NCBI RefSeq assembly: GCF_000330505.1
Contig: NW_004443648.1
Span: forward strand, 549,479-613,478
Direction of reading: 5' to 3'
Length of the DNA stretch: 64,000 bases
Origin: Entamoeba invadens IP1
Lineage: Eukaryota > Evosea > Mastigamoebida > Endamoebidae
Both the position numbers and the translations under genes were made by a program. This document shows, piece after piece, positions 9,239 to 20,892 of this stretch (the stretch's first letter is position 1; each line of letters starts with the position of its first letter). The notes under the pieces are model-generated. The model was not told the origin of the DNA, did not search any database, and was given only the letters and a program-made list of their open reading frames with translations.

Positions 9239-10921
9239 ATGGAGAGATGGAAGAGTGAAAAGAGAACTCAGACAGAAAAAGGGATGGAACTTGAGAACAG
9301 CACAATTTTCAAAATCTGGCGATTTTCGGACTCTGCGACTATGACTGTGTCCTTTGAGAAGCATTTCTTTTACATTCTTAACTTAAACAATCGCGAAAGG
9401 GTCTCTGCATACCTCGACACAAGGCCATACAACCTAGAGGCATCACGTGGCACATCGTACTGTGATGGGTTATTCTGCTCCATTGACGAAAGCGGAGCCT
9501 ACTTTTTTTCTAACGTAAAGAATGAAATCGTTTATAAAGGACATTTCTGTTTGCCCGCCCTTCACGATCCATACAACAAAGGCTTGCCACATTTCACCGA
9601 CGTGAAATTCATCACCAACACCATTGTTGGGGTTTCAACCGATACCGGTGCGGTCATGTTATTGGATGTGAAAAACTTTGATGACCTTGCTTTGTTTGCT
9701 ACATATGATGTTGAGCCGAACCCAATTATTGCTTTCGATTATGATGTCTGCTCACAGGTGTTGTACACGTTGGACAACAATGGCTACTTTTTGGCTTCAC
9801 TTTGTTGTTCGGACTCTCCAAATATCCGGTCGTATTTAATCAAAACGAATATCAATGGGTTCTTCGATACGATAATTAAAACCGTGAAAATAGTGAAGGC
9901 TTTTCTTGGGTGTTATTTGATTATCAATGGAACCATTCTTGAAATATCTTTGGACTCAACAACGCCATACAAATACAAAATGACGGACGTTATTGATATT
10001 AAACCATTAAAGGGTACATTCTATGCCATCACATTAAATGGACTTGCCTACTGTACAAGAAAAAAAATCGATCAGTGTTATTACATCACTGAAAAACTTC
10101 CAGAAAGCACAGTCTTCTTCCGCAATGGCATCTTCTTCCAACCAACTCAAGACCCAACATCGGCTTCGTTTGGCGAGTTTCCATCAATGCCACAACCACC
10201 AAACGATGAGACACAAGATTACTTTGATATCAACACAACAAGAGGAACACTTTTTGATGGGAAGAGCGTGGCTGCAATGAGCTACATCACTGATTATAAT
10301 GTTGTTGCCATTTCAAAGGAAGGAGATGTCATCAGATGTCCATTGAAAAAGAATCTTCATGGACTCGATCAATTCAAAACAGACGGACATTACAAAGTCA
10401 ATGTTGCACCAGCTGGTCGAATTACAGTGGACACAACGGAAGCCTATAGCATACTATCTGGTGGACATGACGTTTTTCTCTTCCGAAATGACACTTTTGA
10501 GGTGATAAAATGCGCGTATAATGTTGAATTAAATAAGAGAGGAGAGGTCACGTGTGTTTCATGTCGGGGAGACGACAAAAAGTTTTCGTTTGGCACCACA
10601 AATGGTTGTGTCTGCTGCTTTGAATTGGACGGCCCGACGAAAGTGATGTTTAAAATGGCACACCCTGTTGTGGCTGTTGGATTTAATGGGAATGCAGTGA
10701 TTGCGATTGACGAGCAAGGTGTTGTTCAAACGACAGACTTTGCACGAGCACTCAATTTGAAAGTTCAAAGCTGTCAATTTTCAAGAGGAAAAATGTTAAT
10801 AACAATTGAGCATAACGTGTTTGTCGTACAAATCAGTGATTTTTCTGTTTTAGCGCAGTGCTTTGTGGAAGGAGTTATAGACGCTCGATTTTCAGTTTGT
10901 CTTTTGGTATTTGATGTGTAA
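9239..10921 (+). CDS. Beta-propeller-like protein, 560 aa, probably truncated by a frameshift
   Basis: ATG at 9239 (a second in-frame ATG at 9284 is also possible). The sequence is a long series of short beta strands with recurring Gly-Asp turns, such as VVAISKEGDVIRCPL and FSFGTTNGCVCCFEL, typical of WD-like propellers, but no blade is strong enough to name a family. It has no membrane segment. The frame stops at 10921 in the middle of a strand-rich stretch, while the +1 frame carries on with similar propeller-like sequence to 11243, which suggests a frameshift or sequencing error near 10905-10920. Lgl/tomosyn or trafficking propellers are possible relatives, without proof. Confidence 0.6.
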   Translation: MERWKSEKRTQTEKGMELENSTIFKIWRFSDSATMTVSFEKHFFYILNLNNRERVSAYLDTRPYNLEASRGTSYCDGLFCSIDESGAYFFSNVKNEIVYKGHFCLPALHDPYNKGLPHFTDVKFITNTIVGVSTDTGAVMLLDVKNFDDLALFATYDVEPNPIIAFDYDVCSQVLYTLDNNGYFLASLCCSDSPNIRSYLIKTNINGFFDTIIKTVKIVKAFLGCYLIINGTILEISLDSTTPYKYKMTDVIDIKPLKGTFYAITLNGLAYCTRKKIDQCYYITEKLPESTVFFRNGIFFQPTQDPTSASFGEFPSMPQPPNDETQDYFDINTTRGTLFDGKSVAAMSYITDYNVVAISKEGDVIRCPLKKNLHGLDQFKTDGHYKVNVAPAGRITVDTTEAYSILSGGHDVFLFRNDTFEVIKCAYNVELNKRGEVTCVSCRGDDKKFSFGTTNGCVCCFELDGPTKVMFKMAHPVVAVGFNGNAVIAIDEQGVVQTTDFARALNLKVQSCQFSRGKMLITIEHNVFVVQISDFSVLAQCFVEGVIDARFSVCLLVFDV

Positions 10922-11243
10922 AGAAACTCATTGCAAGGGTTGTACGGAATACGTCATTGCAGTATCTCTCGAGAGATGCAGTGTGTTTAGAACGAAAGGA
11001 CTTAAGGAGGTCTTCACATACTTTGGGTTGGAAGAGAAGATTAAATACTCATATATCCTTTCTTTTGAATCACTTGCAGTCTCACATTTCAGCTTGTTGA
11101 GGTTCACTGTTATATTTGCTGAGCAGTTCTTTGTTACTATCGACCCTAAAAACTTGAAACAACTTGAAGGTAATTTAGAGTGACTTGTTTATGTTTTGGT
11201 CCACTTGACAGTTTAACTCACAGGTGTTGAGTTTAGCGTGTGA
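10911..11243 (+). CDS. Out-of-frame C-terminal continuation of the propeller protein
   Basis: The overlapping +1 frame reads EYVIAVSLERCSVFRTKGL and continues with coding-like sequence to 11169. There a 54-base intron (GTAATT...CAG, 11170..11223) joins to a last short exon ending EGVEFSV and TGA at 11243. It has no good start of its own, so it is best read as the tail of the gene at 9239. The stop lies 33 bases from the stop of the convergent SRP19 gene. Confidence 0.4.
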
Positions 11244-11276
11244 GTGTTTGAACCAAAAAAGTCTAAAAAATCGAAA

Positions 11277-11778
11277 TTACTTTTTATTCTTCTTCTTTCC
11301 GGCCTCTTTGGCCGCTTCTTTCTCGGCCTCCTCGCGACACACTTTAATCTGTTTTGAAATTGCCCTGATTACAGCAAGTTTGTTTTTGTATGACGATGTT
11401 GGTTGGTTGCTTTCGTCTTTCAACTCAACACGGACCCGCCCCATCACCCACTGCTGTCTCGGATACTTCTGTCTCTGAAGGTTATTTGTATAGTTTATTT
11501 CAGCACTTTCTAATTATCGTCGTCTAATAAAACACTAGTATTTAAATGGTTAAATATAGTATTTGTCCACAAGGAAAATACATCACCACTCAAGAAAGAC
11601 AAACCTCGAGAGCAAAGTGGAGGTTGAGAAGCTCACACCCTTTTTTTAAATCGAAAATACTTGGCGATTTGATGCTGTCCTCTTTGGATATTTTTCTGCC
11701 CTGAGAAGTCTTCAGTTCGCTGTCCATGTAAGCGGGATATATCACAACCCACCTTTTGGTCTCGGGTTTGGCGCTCAT
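11277..11778 (-). CDS. SRP19: Signal recognition particle 19 kDa subunit
   Basis: Exons 11778..11605 and 11474..11277 join across a 130-base intron (GTTTGT...CAG) to 123 residues. The first exon has RWVVIYPAYMDSELKTSQGR followed by KISKEDSI, and the second YPRQQWVMGRVRVEL; both are SRP19 hallmarks for binding SRP RNA helices 6 and 8. The tail is Lys/Ala/Glu-rich (KEAGKKKNKK). SRP19 assembles SRP RNA so that SRP54 can bind, which is needed for co-translational targeting to the ER. The size is normal for the family. Confidence 0.92.
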
Positions 11779-11975
11779 TGTCTCATTTTCGAGTTCTTTC
11801 CAAAAAAGTTAAAAAATGGTGTTGTTGGTCGTAAAACAGCGACGTGGAGATGTTGGAACAACAACAAAAGTAGTATTCTAAGGAAGTTTGACACAGCGGA
11901 AATGGAAAGTGAAATTTCAAAAACCTAACTTGGAACTTTTTGAAATGGATTTGAAAAAGATCATCTCGAAAATAG

Positions 11976-13112
11976 ATGATGGCGGACGAAATATTGCCCA
12001 TTGAAATTGACACCGTCACTTCACAAGACCAAAGAAAGACGGAGAACTCTGTCGAACGCGAAAAGGACTACACGCGATATATCATTAAATCAAAATTTCT
12101 ATCCTATTCATTTAACAACGAGCTCCACTCAAAGTGGCTGATCGCGTCTGCTACACACCCGCTCCCATCGTCTTTCGAGACTTTGGAATCGTCAACAACT
12201 TGGATTTTGTACTGGACTTTGAACTCGCTCCGTTTACTCAAAGCAAACGTCACTGACTTACTTCCGAGATTCGAGACTGCTCTTGCTCTTGTCACTGCGC
12301 CTGACGGAGTTTTTAAAGGGTCGCAACTCACACGCCCAATCATCGCTGGGTGCTACTCAGGAATCAACGCAATGATTTCCATTGGAACGACAAAGGCTTA
12401 CCAGTGCATCGACAGACGCGCGATTTACAATTTTTTGATGTCGTGCAAATTTCCAGACGGTTCTTTTGAGATGAACAAGGACGGAAGCGATACCGACACG
12501 AGAAGCAGCTATTGTGCGATGACCACTGCAATTGTTTTGAACATTTTGGACGAAAATCTTTTGAAAGGAGTTGCTGAGTGGTTGTTGAAATGTCAAACGT
12601 ACGAAGGTGGGTTTTCGGGTAACCCTGGGGGAGAGGCACATGGCGGCTATACATACTGCGCTGTTTCTGCACTTGCGTTGCTTGGCAGAGTTGATGAGAT
12701 TGATATTGACAAGTTGGTCAGGTGGCTTATTCAGCGCCAAATGCCTGTGGAGGGCGGGTTCAACGGGAGAATCAACAAGTTGGTTGATGTGTGTTATACA
12801 TTCTGGCAAGCGGCGGTATTTGGTGTTCTTAAGAAGTACTCAAAGAAGTTCCAAGCGATCGATGTTATGCCAGATGTCGAGAAGTTACTTGATTACGTCA
12901 TCCTTGCGAGTCAAAGCAAAGACGGAGGGTTCAGAGACAAACCCACAAAAAGTGTTGACTTGTATCACACGAATTATTCTCTCTCCGGTATGTCGGCAGT
13001 TTTGTACGCAACCAACCATAAGATGAAAGACCAAATTGGGCAGGTAGAACCTGCAATGGGTGTTGATCTTGCCTTGTTTAAACAGGCATGTGACTACTTC
13101 AAGTCAATTTAA
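11976..13112 (+). CDS. FNTB: Protein farnesyltransferase, beta subunit
   Basis: 378 residues with the internal helix-hairpin repeats of prenyltransferase beta subunits: DGSFEMNKDGSDTDTRSSYC, CQTYEGGFSGNPGGEAHGGY, VEGGFNGRINKLVDVCYTFW and DGGFRDKPTKSVDLYHTNYS. The zinc ligands are Asp271, Cys273 and His331, and the diphosphate-binding residues are His222, Arg265, Lys268 and Tyr274, all present. It transfers farnesyl to CaaX cysteines of Ras/Rho-type GTPases together with an alpha subunit not seen in this window. The gene is slightly shorter than animal forms, and its codons are more GC-rich than its neighbours. An ATG directly follows the first (11979), so the start could shift by one residue. 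Confidence 0.93.
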   Translation: MMADEILPIEIDTVTSQDQRKTENSVEREKDYTRYIIKSKFLSYSFNNELHSKWLIASATHPLPSSFETLESSTTWILYWTLNSLRLLKANVTDLLPRFETALALVTAPDGVFKGSQLTRPIIAGCYSGINAMISIGTTKAYQCIDRRAIYNFLMSCKFPDGSFEMNKDGSDTDTRSSYCAMTTAIVLNILDENLLKGVAEWLLKCQTYEGGFSGNPGGEAHGGYTYCAVSALALLGRVDEIDIDKLVRWLIQRQMPVEGGFNGRINKLVDVCYTFWQAAVFGVLKKYSKKFQAIDVMPDVEKLLDYVILASQSKDGGFRDKPTKSVDLYHTNYSLSGMSAVLYATNHKMKDQIGQVEPAMGVDLALFKQACDYFKSI

Positions 13113-13415
13113 TTTTCTTTCTTTTTATGAGTTATACCTCCTTTCTTTGTTGTTCGAAGAGAGTATCTAACAAGTTCATGTAACAGATATAACACATCAT
13201 TTCAACAATTGAAATTCGTAATTTTACACCAACGAACCTCTTTTCGGAGTTTCAACACAAAGATGTTTGTGTAAACTTTAAATAGCCAAACACATTGCAT
13301 ATCAATTGTCTAAAGTATTTTCACTCTTTTTGCCCCTCAAATTTCCATTCTTTCTGTCATTATTAATCACCCAATAATTATAATAATTAAAATTAAATCA
13401 TATAGTAAAAAATAA
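13113..13415. other. Convergent spacer
   Basis: The 3' flanks of FNTB and of the gene at 13416. No repeat or RNA gene is seen. Confidence 0.5.
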
Positions 13416-13996
13416 TCAATCAGATAATTTCTTTTTCTTTTCTTTCTCTTCAAGCAGCTTATTCTTGAGCTTTTCCATCTCTTTCTCTTTGAGTTGTGTT
13501 TTTCTTTGTTTATTCATTGTTCTTCGAGCCACCTTCAAGTCCTGTTTCTGTACCTTTTCCACTGTTTTTTGCATCACGGCACCACTCTTTTCTGCTCCCG
13601 AGCTGACAACTGATTCGACCAAAGCAAGTTGTTCTTCAAGCTAGTTGTAAGTGTCCAAGTTTGAGCCATTCGCAAACCACAATCAAAAATGAGAGAGTGA
13701 CAAACTGACAAGATTTTTTTGCTTCGAATTTTTCGCGGTTTTTTCTCTTCGTTGATTTTAGGGTTTTCTTCAACCCTCTCTTGCGGCTCTTCTTCGTTCT
13801 CTTCGACTTTCATTTCGTCGTTTTCAATCTCCTCCTCCATCTTGATTTTATCTTCATTTTCAGTGTTCTCATTCGCTGGTTTCTCTTTAGCATTTCGTTT
13901 TCGTGCAAATTGTGGGTGTTTTCTTTGCGTCCCGACTAAGGGAGGCTGATACCTCTTCTTTTTAGTCGTGTTTTTGTTGTTCCCAACTCGGGGCAT
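13416..13996 (-). CDS. Basic/acidic coiled-coil protein, 171 aa
   Basis: Exons 13996..13706 and 13640..13416 join in phase across a 65-base intron (GTTTGT...TAG). The N-terminus MPRVGNNKNTTKKKRYQPP is basic, residues 40-85 are Glu-rich, and the C-terminus is a Lys/Glu coiled coil ending in a Lys cluster. The second exon begins LEEQLALVESVVSS. The composition is like that of small nucleolar or chromatin-associated proteins; no named family is recognised. The start is the ATG at 13996 because it fits a TATA box 24-33 bases upstream. Confidence 0.6.
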
Positions 13997-14019
13997 CAAC
14001 TTCTTTAAACACAGATTTA

Positions 14020-14029
14020 TATTTAAATA
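14020..14029 (-). promoter_or_regulatory. TATA-like box
   Basis: TATTTAAATA, close to the Entamoeba GTATTTAAA consensus, 24-33 bases ahead of the ATG at 13996. Confidence 0.45.
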
Positions 14030-14211
14030 GTAATCTCTCTATACTAGTACTAAACTATTTTAAAAACCATTTGTTTTATAAATTATTATGTAATAAAAGT
14101 ATACTTTATTTTAAAACATGAAATTTGCCGTCATAATATAACGGGTGAATCATTCCTCAAATTCATTTCTTAACAACCAATTTTAACATACTAACGTTTT
14201 TATGATTACAA

Positions 14212-17200
14212 TTAGTTAAGTCTCTGTTCAATAAGTGCTAATGTGTTACACACCTCTTCTGCAGTTAACCTGTTTTGGGGTATATCATCCCAACACGCCT
14301 GAATAACATGAAACATTTCATCCGTGACATTATCCGGCTTTGGAAGTCGATTTCCTTTGTTTATAAAATCAGGCACTTGCCACGCGAATGTGAACATCTC
14401 CCCGACATAAGCGTCACCCCATTTCATGCATTCGAGCATTGTAATTCCCAACGCGAATATATCTGCAGCTTTACTATATCTGTTTTTGTTGTATATTTCT
14501 GGTGCCATGTAGACCTATTCATATTAATATTCATAACTATTATAATTATAATAATAATTATTATTACTAGAATAATAAATAAAAATCATAACTATATATT
14601 AAAATTATTAAATAATAATACTATAATAACTAATAACAAACGGGTGTACCAACTCCTTTTGTAAATGACATATTTGAAATGAACAAATTAATATTTCTCG
14701 ATGAACCAAAATCAGAAAGCTTTGCATTGGTAGAGACAATATTTGTTTTATCGAAAAGAAGTACATTGTCAGGTTTGATGTCTCGATGAAGCACCCCATT
14801 GGAATGTAAGTAACTGAGTGCTGTGGATGTGTCAAGAAGTATTTTAATTCGAATTTTTTCATCGACTTGTTCCTTCTTTGTATTGAAATTGTTTCTGAGA
14901 GAACCATAAGGTGCATATTCAATCACCATTCCTATGATCTTTGGCATGCGTACACTTCCAAAGAAATGAATGATTTGGTCGCATCGAAATTTGTTGAGCA
15001 TCTCCACCTCTTTTTTGAATTCGTTTAACGTCTCTTGATCTAAGTTGATCTGTTTCAATATTTTAAGAGCAACTTGTGTGCCTCTAAAGAGTCCTAAATA
15101 CACTTTACCAAAGCTTCCTTCACCTATCATACGTTTTATAACTATTTCTGTTTGATCTAAATATGACGACATCATAGACTCTGCTATTATAGGAAGTGTC
15201 ACACGTTCACCTCTTTGTTTATTTTTATCATTTATAAAAATTGAAACAATGTCATCAATTCGACAAGTACAATAAGGCTCTATAGTTACTGTAAAAGTGC
15301 ACGCCTCGTTCTTCTTTAATAATACTACGGGTGGTGTTACACTTATAAGATATCGATATTTGTTGTTCTGTCCTTTAACTTGAAGTCGTACTGTATGTTT
15401 CTCTTTATTGCCTACAACAAATGTTGTGGTAGTCTTTACAAATACAGGAAGGAGACTATTTTCGTTGTCAGCAATTATTTTACTCACATTGGAATATACG
15501 CCTTGTATTAATTCATGTGTAAGGATATTACCATTGGACATCTTTGTGACTAACATATCCAACTTTTTGTTTCGGATATATTTTGATATAATTTTGTAAA
15601 GGATGAAGATAAGTATTAGTATGGCCACAACCATAACTATAAAACACCAAACAACTACAAGAAAGATCACCCACCACACTGGCGCATTTTTACAAAAAGT
15701 CCCATCAGTACTTGGAACGTACCAGAATGAACATGAAACGCATGTACCGTTATTTGCTGAAAGACATTTTGATATAAATACACGTGCAATACACCGTTTG
15801 TTTATAAACACATATTCGTCATAACAAGAGAAACATTGCATTGCATCACATGAATCACATCCAAAAGGACAATTGAAACACTGCTTATCATGTAAATAAT
15901 TACCCGGATTACATTTTATACACCCATATGAAGTCGATACATTGACTGCACAGTCACCAACTTGTGAATTATTTAAACACTCTCCATAAATTGACAAAAA
16001 GTACCCCTCTTTACATGTTATACAGTAATACTTGTTACTACATATCCCACACGACGATAAACACATTTGACATGAATCACTTTCTAAGAAGTATCCCGAT
16101 ATACAATGGACACAATACCCATTTGAGGTATATCTGTCACATAAATTGCCATACTTGGAAGACGTAATACACTTGTTTTCAAACAAAAAGGTGTTTTCGT
16201 GGCATGAAAGACAATTTGAAGGTGAAGTGCCACACGTCAAACAATTTATTTGGCATTTTTCGCACAACTTCATTGAATTAAGAAAGTAGCCCGGGTTACA
16301 TCTTATACATCCAGTGTTGGAGTTGCTTAAACAGTTTGCGATAATGGAAACACAAATTCCATTTAAAAGGTAATGACCTTCTTCACAAAGGTAACACGTA
16401 TACAATGACTGTAGCGAACAATTATCAATACGAGTCATACACTTTTTAGATTCATCAAGTAAATACCCCTCTTTACACGTGATACAGACATCTACATAAT
16501 TGTATGTCTCGCAATTTTGATCATAGCACATTCCATCACTCTTTAGATCATAACCATTTTCGCAGATAAAACATTTTAATGAGTCACATGTTAAACAGTG
16601 TGGGTGCGTTTGAATACATTTGTAACATATCCCATTCATCGTGTAATAGCCCGGTTCACATTTTATAACTGATATTAAAGTCGTCAATACAGCTCCTTCA
16701 TATTGCACACAAATTCCATCCTTTATTACCATCAAAGTTGATGTACACTGTATACATATATTGTTTCGACTTTCAGTGCAATTGGGAAGTGGTGATGTTG
16801 TTAAGCATTTTGTGCCCACCATCGAATACCCATCTTGACATTTAAAACATATGTTATTCAATGCATACTGACAACTCGATGGTTTTGGATCACAAACACC
16901 ATTATTAAGAACGAAGTTATTTGCACATAAAACACACTCTTTGTTTGTGCATTTTATACAATTGGTATCAACACAGTCAATACAACTATTTCCGTTCTTA
17001 AAGTACCCTTCATCACATCGCATCTTGTCATATTTAAAACACTCAGAAATTGTAGACGTGACACGACCATATTTACACAACTCACCAGATGAAAAGAATC
17101 CAATCTTTCCAATAACAAGAATATCAAAAGTGAGGTTTGTTGTTATATATGAAGGTGCCAATTTGTTTGAAATGTAAAGTAGAACTCCAAAATTAGTTGA

Positions 17201-19477
17201 TATAATAAAAGTGTTGTTGTCTATAGTAAGATACCCTTGCTCCAATGTCCCTTTCATCTCACTCTCTTTTGATATTTTAAAATGTGTCAGACTTGTACTC
17301 GAAAACTCTTTACAAACAGACGTGTAACTATACGTCCCATTTTGTAGTAATTCAACAACAACTCGTTCAATGACAGAACACAAATTTTTAATTGTCACTC
17401 CAGATGGAAAAGTAACTTCTTTCAGCTTCCCAGTGACTTTCTGTGGCGCATTCGCAACTTCACTGAATACCAAATTCGTTTCATTAAGAAATGTTGCCGA
17501 TATTTGATAGTTTCCAATTACAACACGACTTAATGAAGTTATTATTTCAACATTGGGATAAGGACAATGAGCTTGATCAAATGGGTAATTTCTCTCAAAC
17601 AAATGTGATTCGTCCCAATTTTCATTTGTCATAGTGCAATAAGTTTTTTCCATATTACTGTTCATTGTGTCTGGGCAAAACCTTACCAACTTCCCATCAA
17701 ATAACTTGAAGAATTGTGGATTAGTGAAAGTTGGTACAGTCGCATCATTTCCAAATGAGAATAGACTTATGCATCTCTCTGTTGGTAATATTGTGTTTTC
17801 CAATGTTGAGTCATTAAAAAGTAATTTTGTATCAAACACATCAAGTGGTGCACTATTAAGCGAAACGTTTGTAAAGTCGAAAGGAAAGCCATTCAAATTG
17901 ATTACACTCTCTTCAAATAAGCAGACGTCGTTGTACTCCCCAGTGGAACATCTTAACGACATTTTCCCATTACTTTTAAACACTATTTTCGATGTATATG
18001 AAGACTTTAAATTTGCTAAAATCACTTTGGAATTGTCTGAGACTGTAATTGTTGAATTGTCCTTTAAATTGACATGGGCCAATGTCACGTCCACGGAGTC
18101 GTTTGTTATTATTTGAGAGTTGTTATTCAATTCCACTTGAAACAAAAATCCGTGATTCTTGCCATGAAACACTATTTTCGAGTTGTCATACATGTACGTC
18201 ATATAAATACCATCTGATGCGTGTATCTTGTCATACACATCAAAGTAGAGTGAAGAGTTGTCATATAGAAACAAGCGCATTCCATCATACAATTCCAATA
18301 ATGAAAACAAAGTCACTTTTACATTCATATAGTCTTTGAACACAACTCTTGCGTTGTCATACACACTCAAGTTGTCGGTAATTAATTGGACATTTCCACC
18401 AACCTCCAAATATGCATCTCCACATAATGTGATATTAATTGGCAATGGAAATATCCCAGTTGAGACCGACCCATCCATATAAATCGATGCATTGTCTTTA
18501 CCAAGAATATAAGAGAAGAGCTGTATAGAGCCAAAAACATGAACAATTGAGTTCTCTTGAATTACAAAGCCAAAGTTTGTTGTTGAAGAAGTACCTCTTG
18601 ACAGTGATGACTCTTTCTCGACGTATAATATCGATTTACTTATAATTTCAATAAACGAAGAACCGACTTGGTACTCCCCAAAGATGTGAAAAATGGAGTC
18701 ATCTGTTAGAGTTAAATTAAACATTAAATCCTCTATAAAGTCTTCTTTGTTGTATATGATTTCCGATCTTCCACCAACTGTGATGTTATTCACATTATAC
18801 AACACAAAATTGGTTATCTTTCCATACGACTTCCCAGTAAAAATCATATGATTCGAGGAGATCTTTGGCTGGTCGTAATATGTCTTAAGCTCATTTCGAA
18901 AGTCATACACCGAGTCGTTAAATAGAATAACAGTAGCAGATAGATCGAGTAATACGGTATTTGAAAATGTCGAATTATAAAAACTCAATGTTCCTGTAAC
19001 AGCAAATTTTGGTGATTTGTTAGTCACATTTGAGTTGATGAAAGTGACACCTTTCGTGTACGACGAAGAGAGTTGGGGTGGCATTACTATAGTATTGTTC
19101 ATATACACTATATACTCATAATATGTCACTTGTGTGTGTAATCCAAATTTGAACTTTTTGAACTGGAATATATCGATTTTTGACTGAAAAGTTACGGACG
19201 AGTAATCCTCTAAAATGAATTCTTCGATGTAATTTGTTAGGTTTTTTTCAAAGTCGAGTATAACGTAAGCGCCACGCGACACAACAAATTTTGTGGGTGA
19301 TAAAAGTTGTAACACACAATCGCAGGACAAATTGAAAGAGTCGAATACCCGGATTGTACTACACGAAGATGCGTTGACTTTGACTGCGTTGTATGTGTAT
19401 CCACCCTCACATACTGTTGAGTATGGTATGCATTCCAATGCAGTTGTATAAACAACTACAATAAACAGAAAAAACAT
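14212..19477 (-). CDS. CxxC-rich transmembrane receptor-like kinase (TMK), 1712 aa
   Basis: Exon 19477..14642 is joined over a 127-base intron (GTTTGT...TAG) to 14514..14212; the splice restores the activation-segment end as GTP|VYMAPEI. Order: signal peptide (1-18), Asn/Ser/beta-strand-rich ectodomain with many N-glycosylation sequons (to about 815), CxxC-rich furin-like repeats (about 820-1260), one membrane helix (about 1266-1295), an Ig- or MSP-like beta segment (about 1340-1430), and a kinase domain (1450-1712). The kinase keeps the Gly loop GEGSFGKV, the Lys in VALKIL, HRDIKPDN, DFG and APE, so it should be active. The layout is that of the Entamoeba TMK family, thought to sense surface ligands; the ligand is unknown. 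Confidence 0.9.
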
Positions 19478-20328
19478 GTTGTTGTGTTATTTATTTTTGA
19501 GTATAATTCGAACTTTATTTTTATTTTTCTTTTCGATTTTCAAATATAGCAATTTAATCCTTTTTATAAAAATAAAACATGTTATAATATTCATTAGTGG
19601 GTATTAACTCTTTTGTTGTTTACTTATTTCACACATGTAAAATCAGAGTATTCAAAAAACTATTTTTCCAATTTATCGTATATGTTTATATTAGTATTGT
19701 ATTATCTTAGAACATAAATTGTTGATCTCTCCTTGTACTTGTAACTTGTCTTTATCATTTTAAACATTCTAGTATAGTACTTTGTTGTTTTTTTGTCAAT
19801 AACAATAATTACAATACCTATTTTTAAATTCTTTTTCCAATATTATCATCTTTTTTCGTATGGTTTCATCATGGTGATAGAATAATAATAATGTAATGCA
19901 ATGTAGAAATTTAATAAGGAGATGATATATCAACCAGTTTTACTAGAGCATCTTTTATTAATAAATAGAGGGCATTATATCTTTTTGACATTCACAAGCA
20001 TTTAAGATAATTGTATTATATTGTATTATCCCTGTAAAGTTTTTTATATAAAAATAAAACCCAAATGGTGTAGTTTTTGATAATCTTTTAATTATTTTTT
20101 AAGTTATTTTGAAATCAATTTAATTATCAAACGTTAAAATCTTGACAAGTCAGTAATACCAAAATACATCTTTATTTGTTATTGTTATTCAAAAACGAAC
20201 AACACAAGTTGTTTTATTATTTTATTGAAATGCATGTGTATTGCTTATTAACAATAACATTAAAACTGTTGTACCAAACAGTGTTAAAAAACGACGATAA
20301 AAACCAAAAACGAACAATCAAAGTATTA
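19478..20328. other. AT-rich spacer
   Basis: 850 bases upstream of the TMK gene and downstream of NAF1. Long A and T runs; no coding frame, TIR or RNA fold was recognised. Confidence 0.5.
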
Positions 20329-20892
20329 TTAAAGAGGAGTCAAGTTGGTGTGTTCCAAATCCATCTTAATGCATTTCATGTCTTTTTTTGCACAATTGTT
20401 TTGTTTCTTTTGTTTCGCACGGAAATTCTTTTCTTCTTCATCGTCAGAAAACTCTGGATCATCGTCATCACCGTCAGTACCTTTTCGTGATATTGTGTTG
20501 ACATCAATGAAGTGTGTCTGCACCTTTTGGACGTAGACCTCTGTACCTATGGGAATGGGTTCTTTGACCGCATACAAAGGGGCAACGACTTGACCAAAAA
20601 TATCAGCAACAACACCTATTTGTTGGCCTTCTTTGTTGAAGAGTGGAGTATTAATGTCGACAATATCGTCTCCACCTTTAACAATTGTATTTCCCTCCGA
20701 ATAGTTTACAACAACACCGAGACGTTCGCTTGTCGTGTTTTGTGTTGGAGTATCTACAACCGTTGTGTCTTCTTTTTTCGTTTTAGTTGCTGTTGATACT
20801 TGTGCTGGTGGGAATAGGTTATCCGCGTAATTTGCAGGGACATTTTGGAGTGTATTTTGATTTGAAGATGTGTGTTGTGGTTCAACTTCCAT
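20329..20892 (-). CDS. NAF1: NAF1/GAR1-domain H/ACA RNP assembly factor
   Basis: 187 residues. A Gar1-like beta barrel spans about 55-135 with LFNKEGQQIGVVADIFG, QVVAPLYAVK and GTEVYVQK. It is followed by RKGTDGDDDDPEFSDDEEE, close to the KGSDAS...EFSDDE signature of NAF1 rather than the RGG tails of GAR1. NAF1 loads onto nascent H/ACA snoRNPs (with dyskerin, NOP10 and NHP2) in the nucleus and is later replaced by GAR1. The N-terminus is a short disordered Gln/Thr stretch, and the C-terminus is Lys-rich. It is shorter than the yeast and human proteins. Confidence 0.8.
   Translation of the reverse strand: MEVEPQHTSSNQNTLQNVPANYADNLFPPAQVSTATKTKKEDTTVVDTPTQNTTSERLGVVVNYSEGNTIVKGGDDIVDINTPLFNKEGQQIGVVADIFGQVVAPLYAVKEPIPIGTEVYVQKVQTHFIDVNTISRKGTDGDDDDPEFSDDEEEKNFRAKQKKQNNCAKKDMKCIKMDLEHTNLTPL

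Noticed and set aside
20176..20490. Plus-strand hydrophobic frame opposite NAF1
   Set aside because: Complement of the acidic NAF1 tail plus AT-rich spacer; no signal for a gene.
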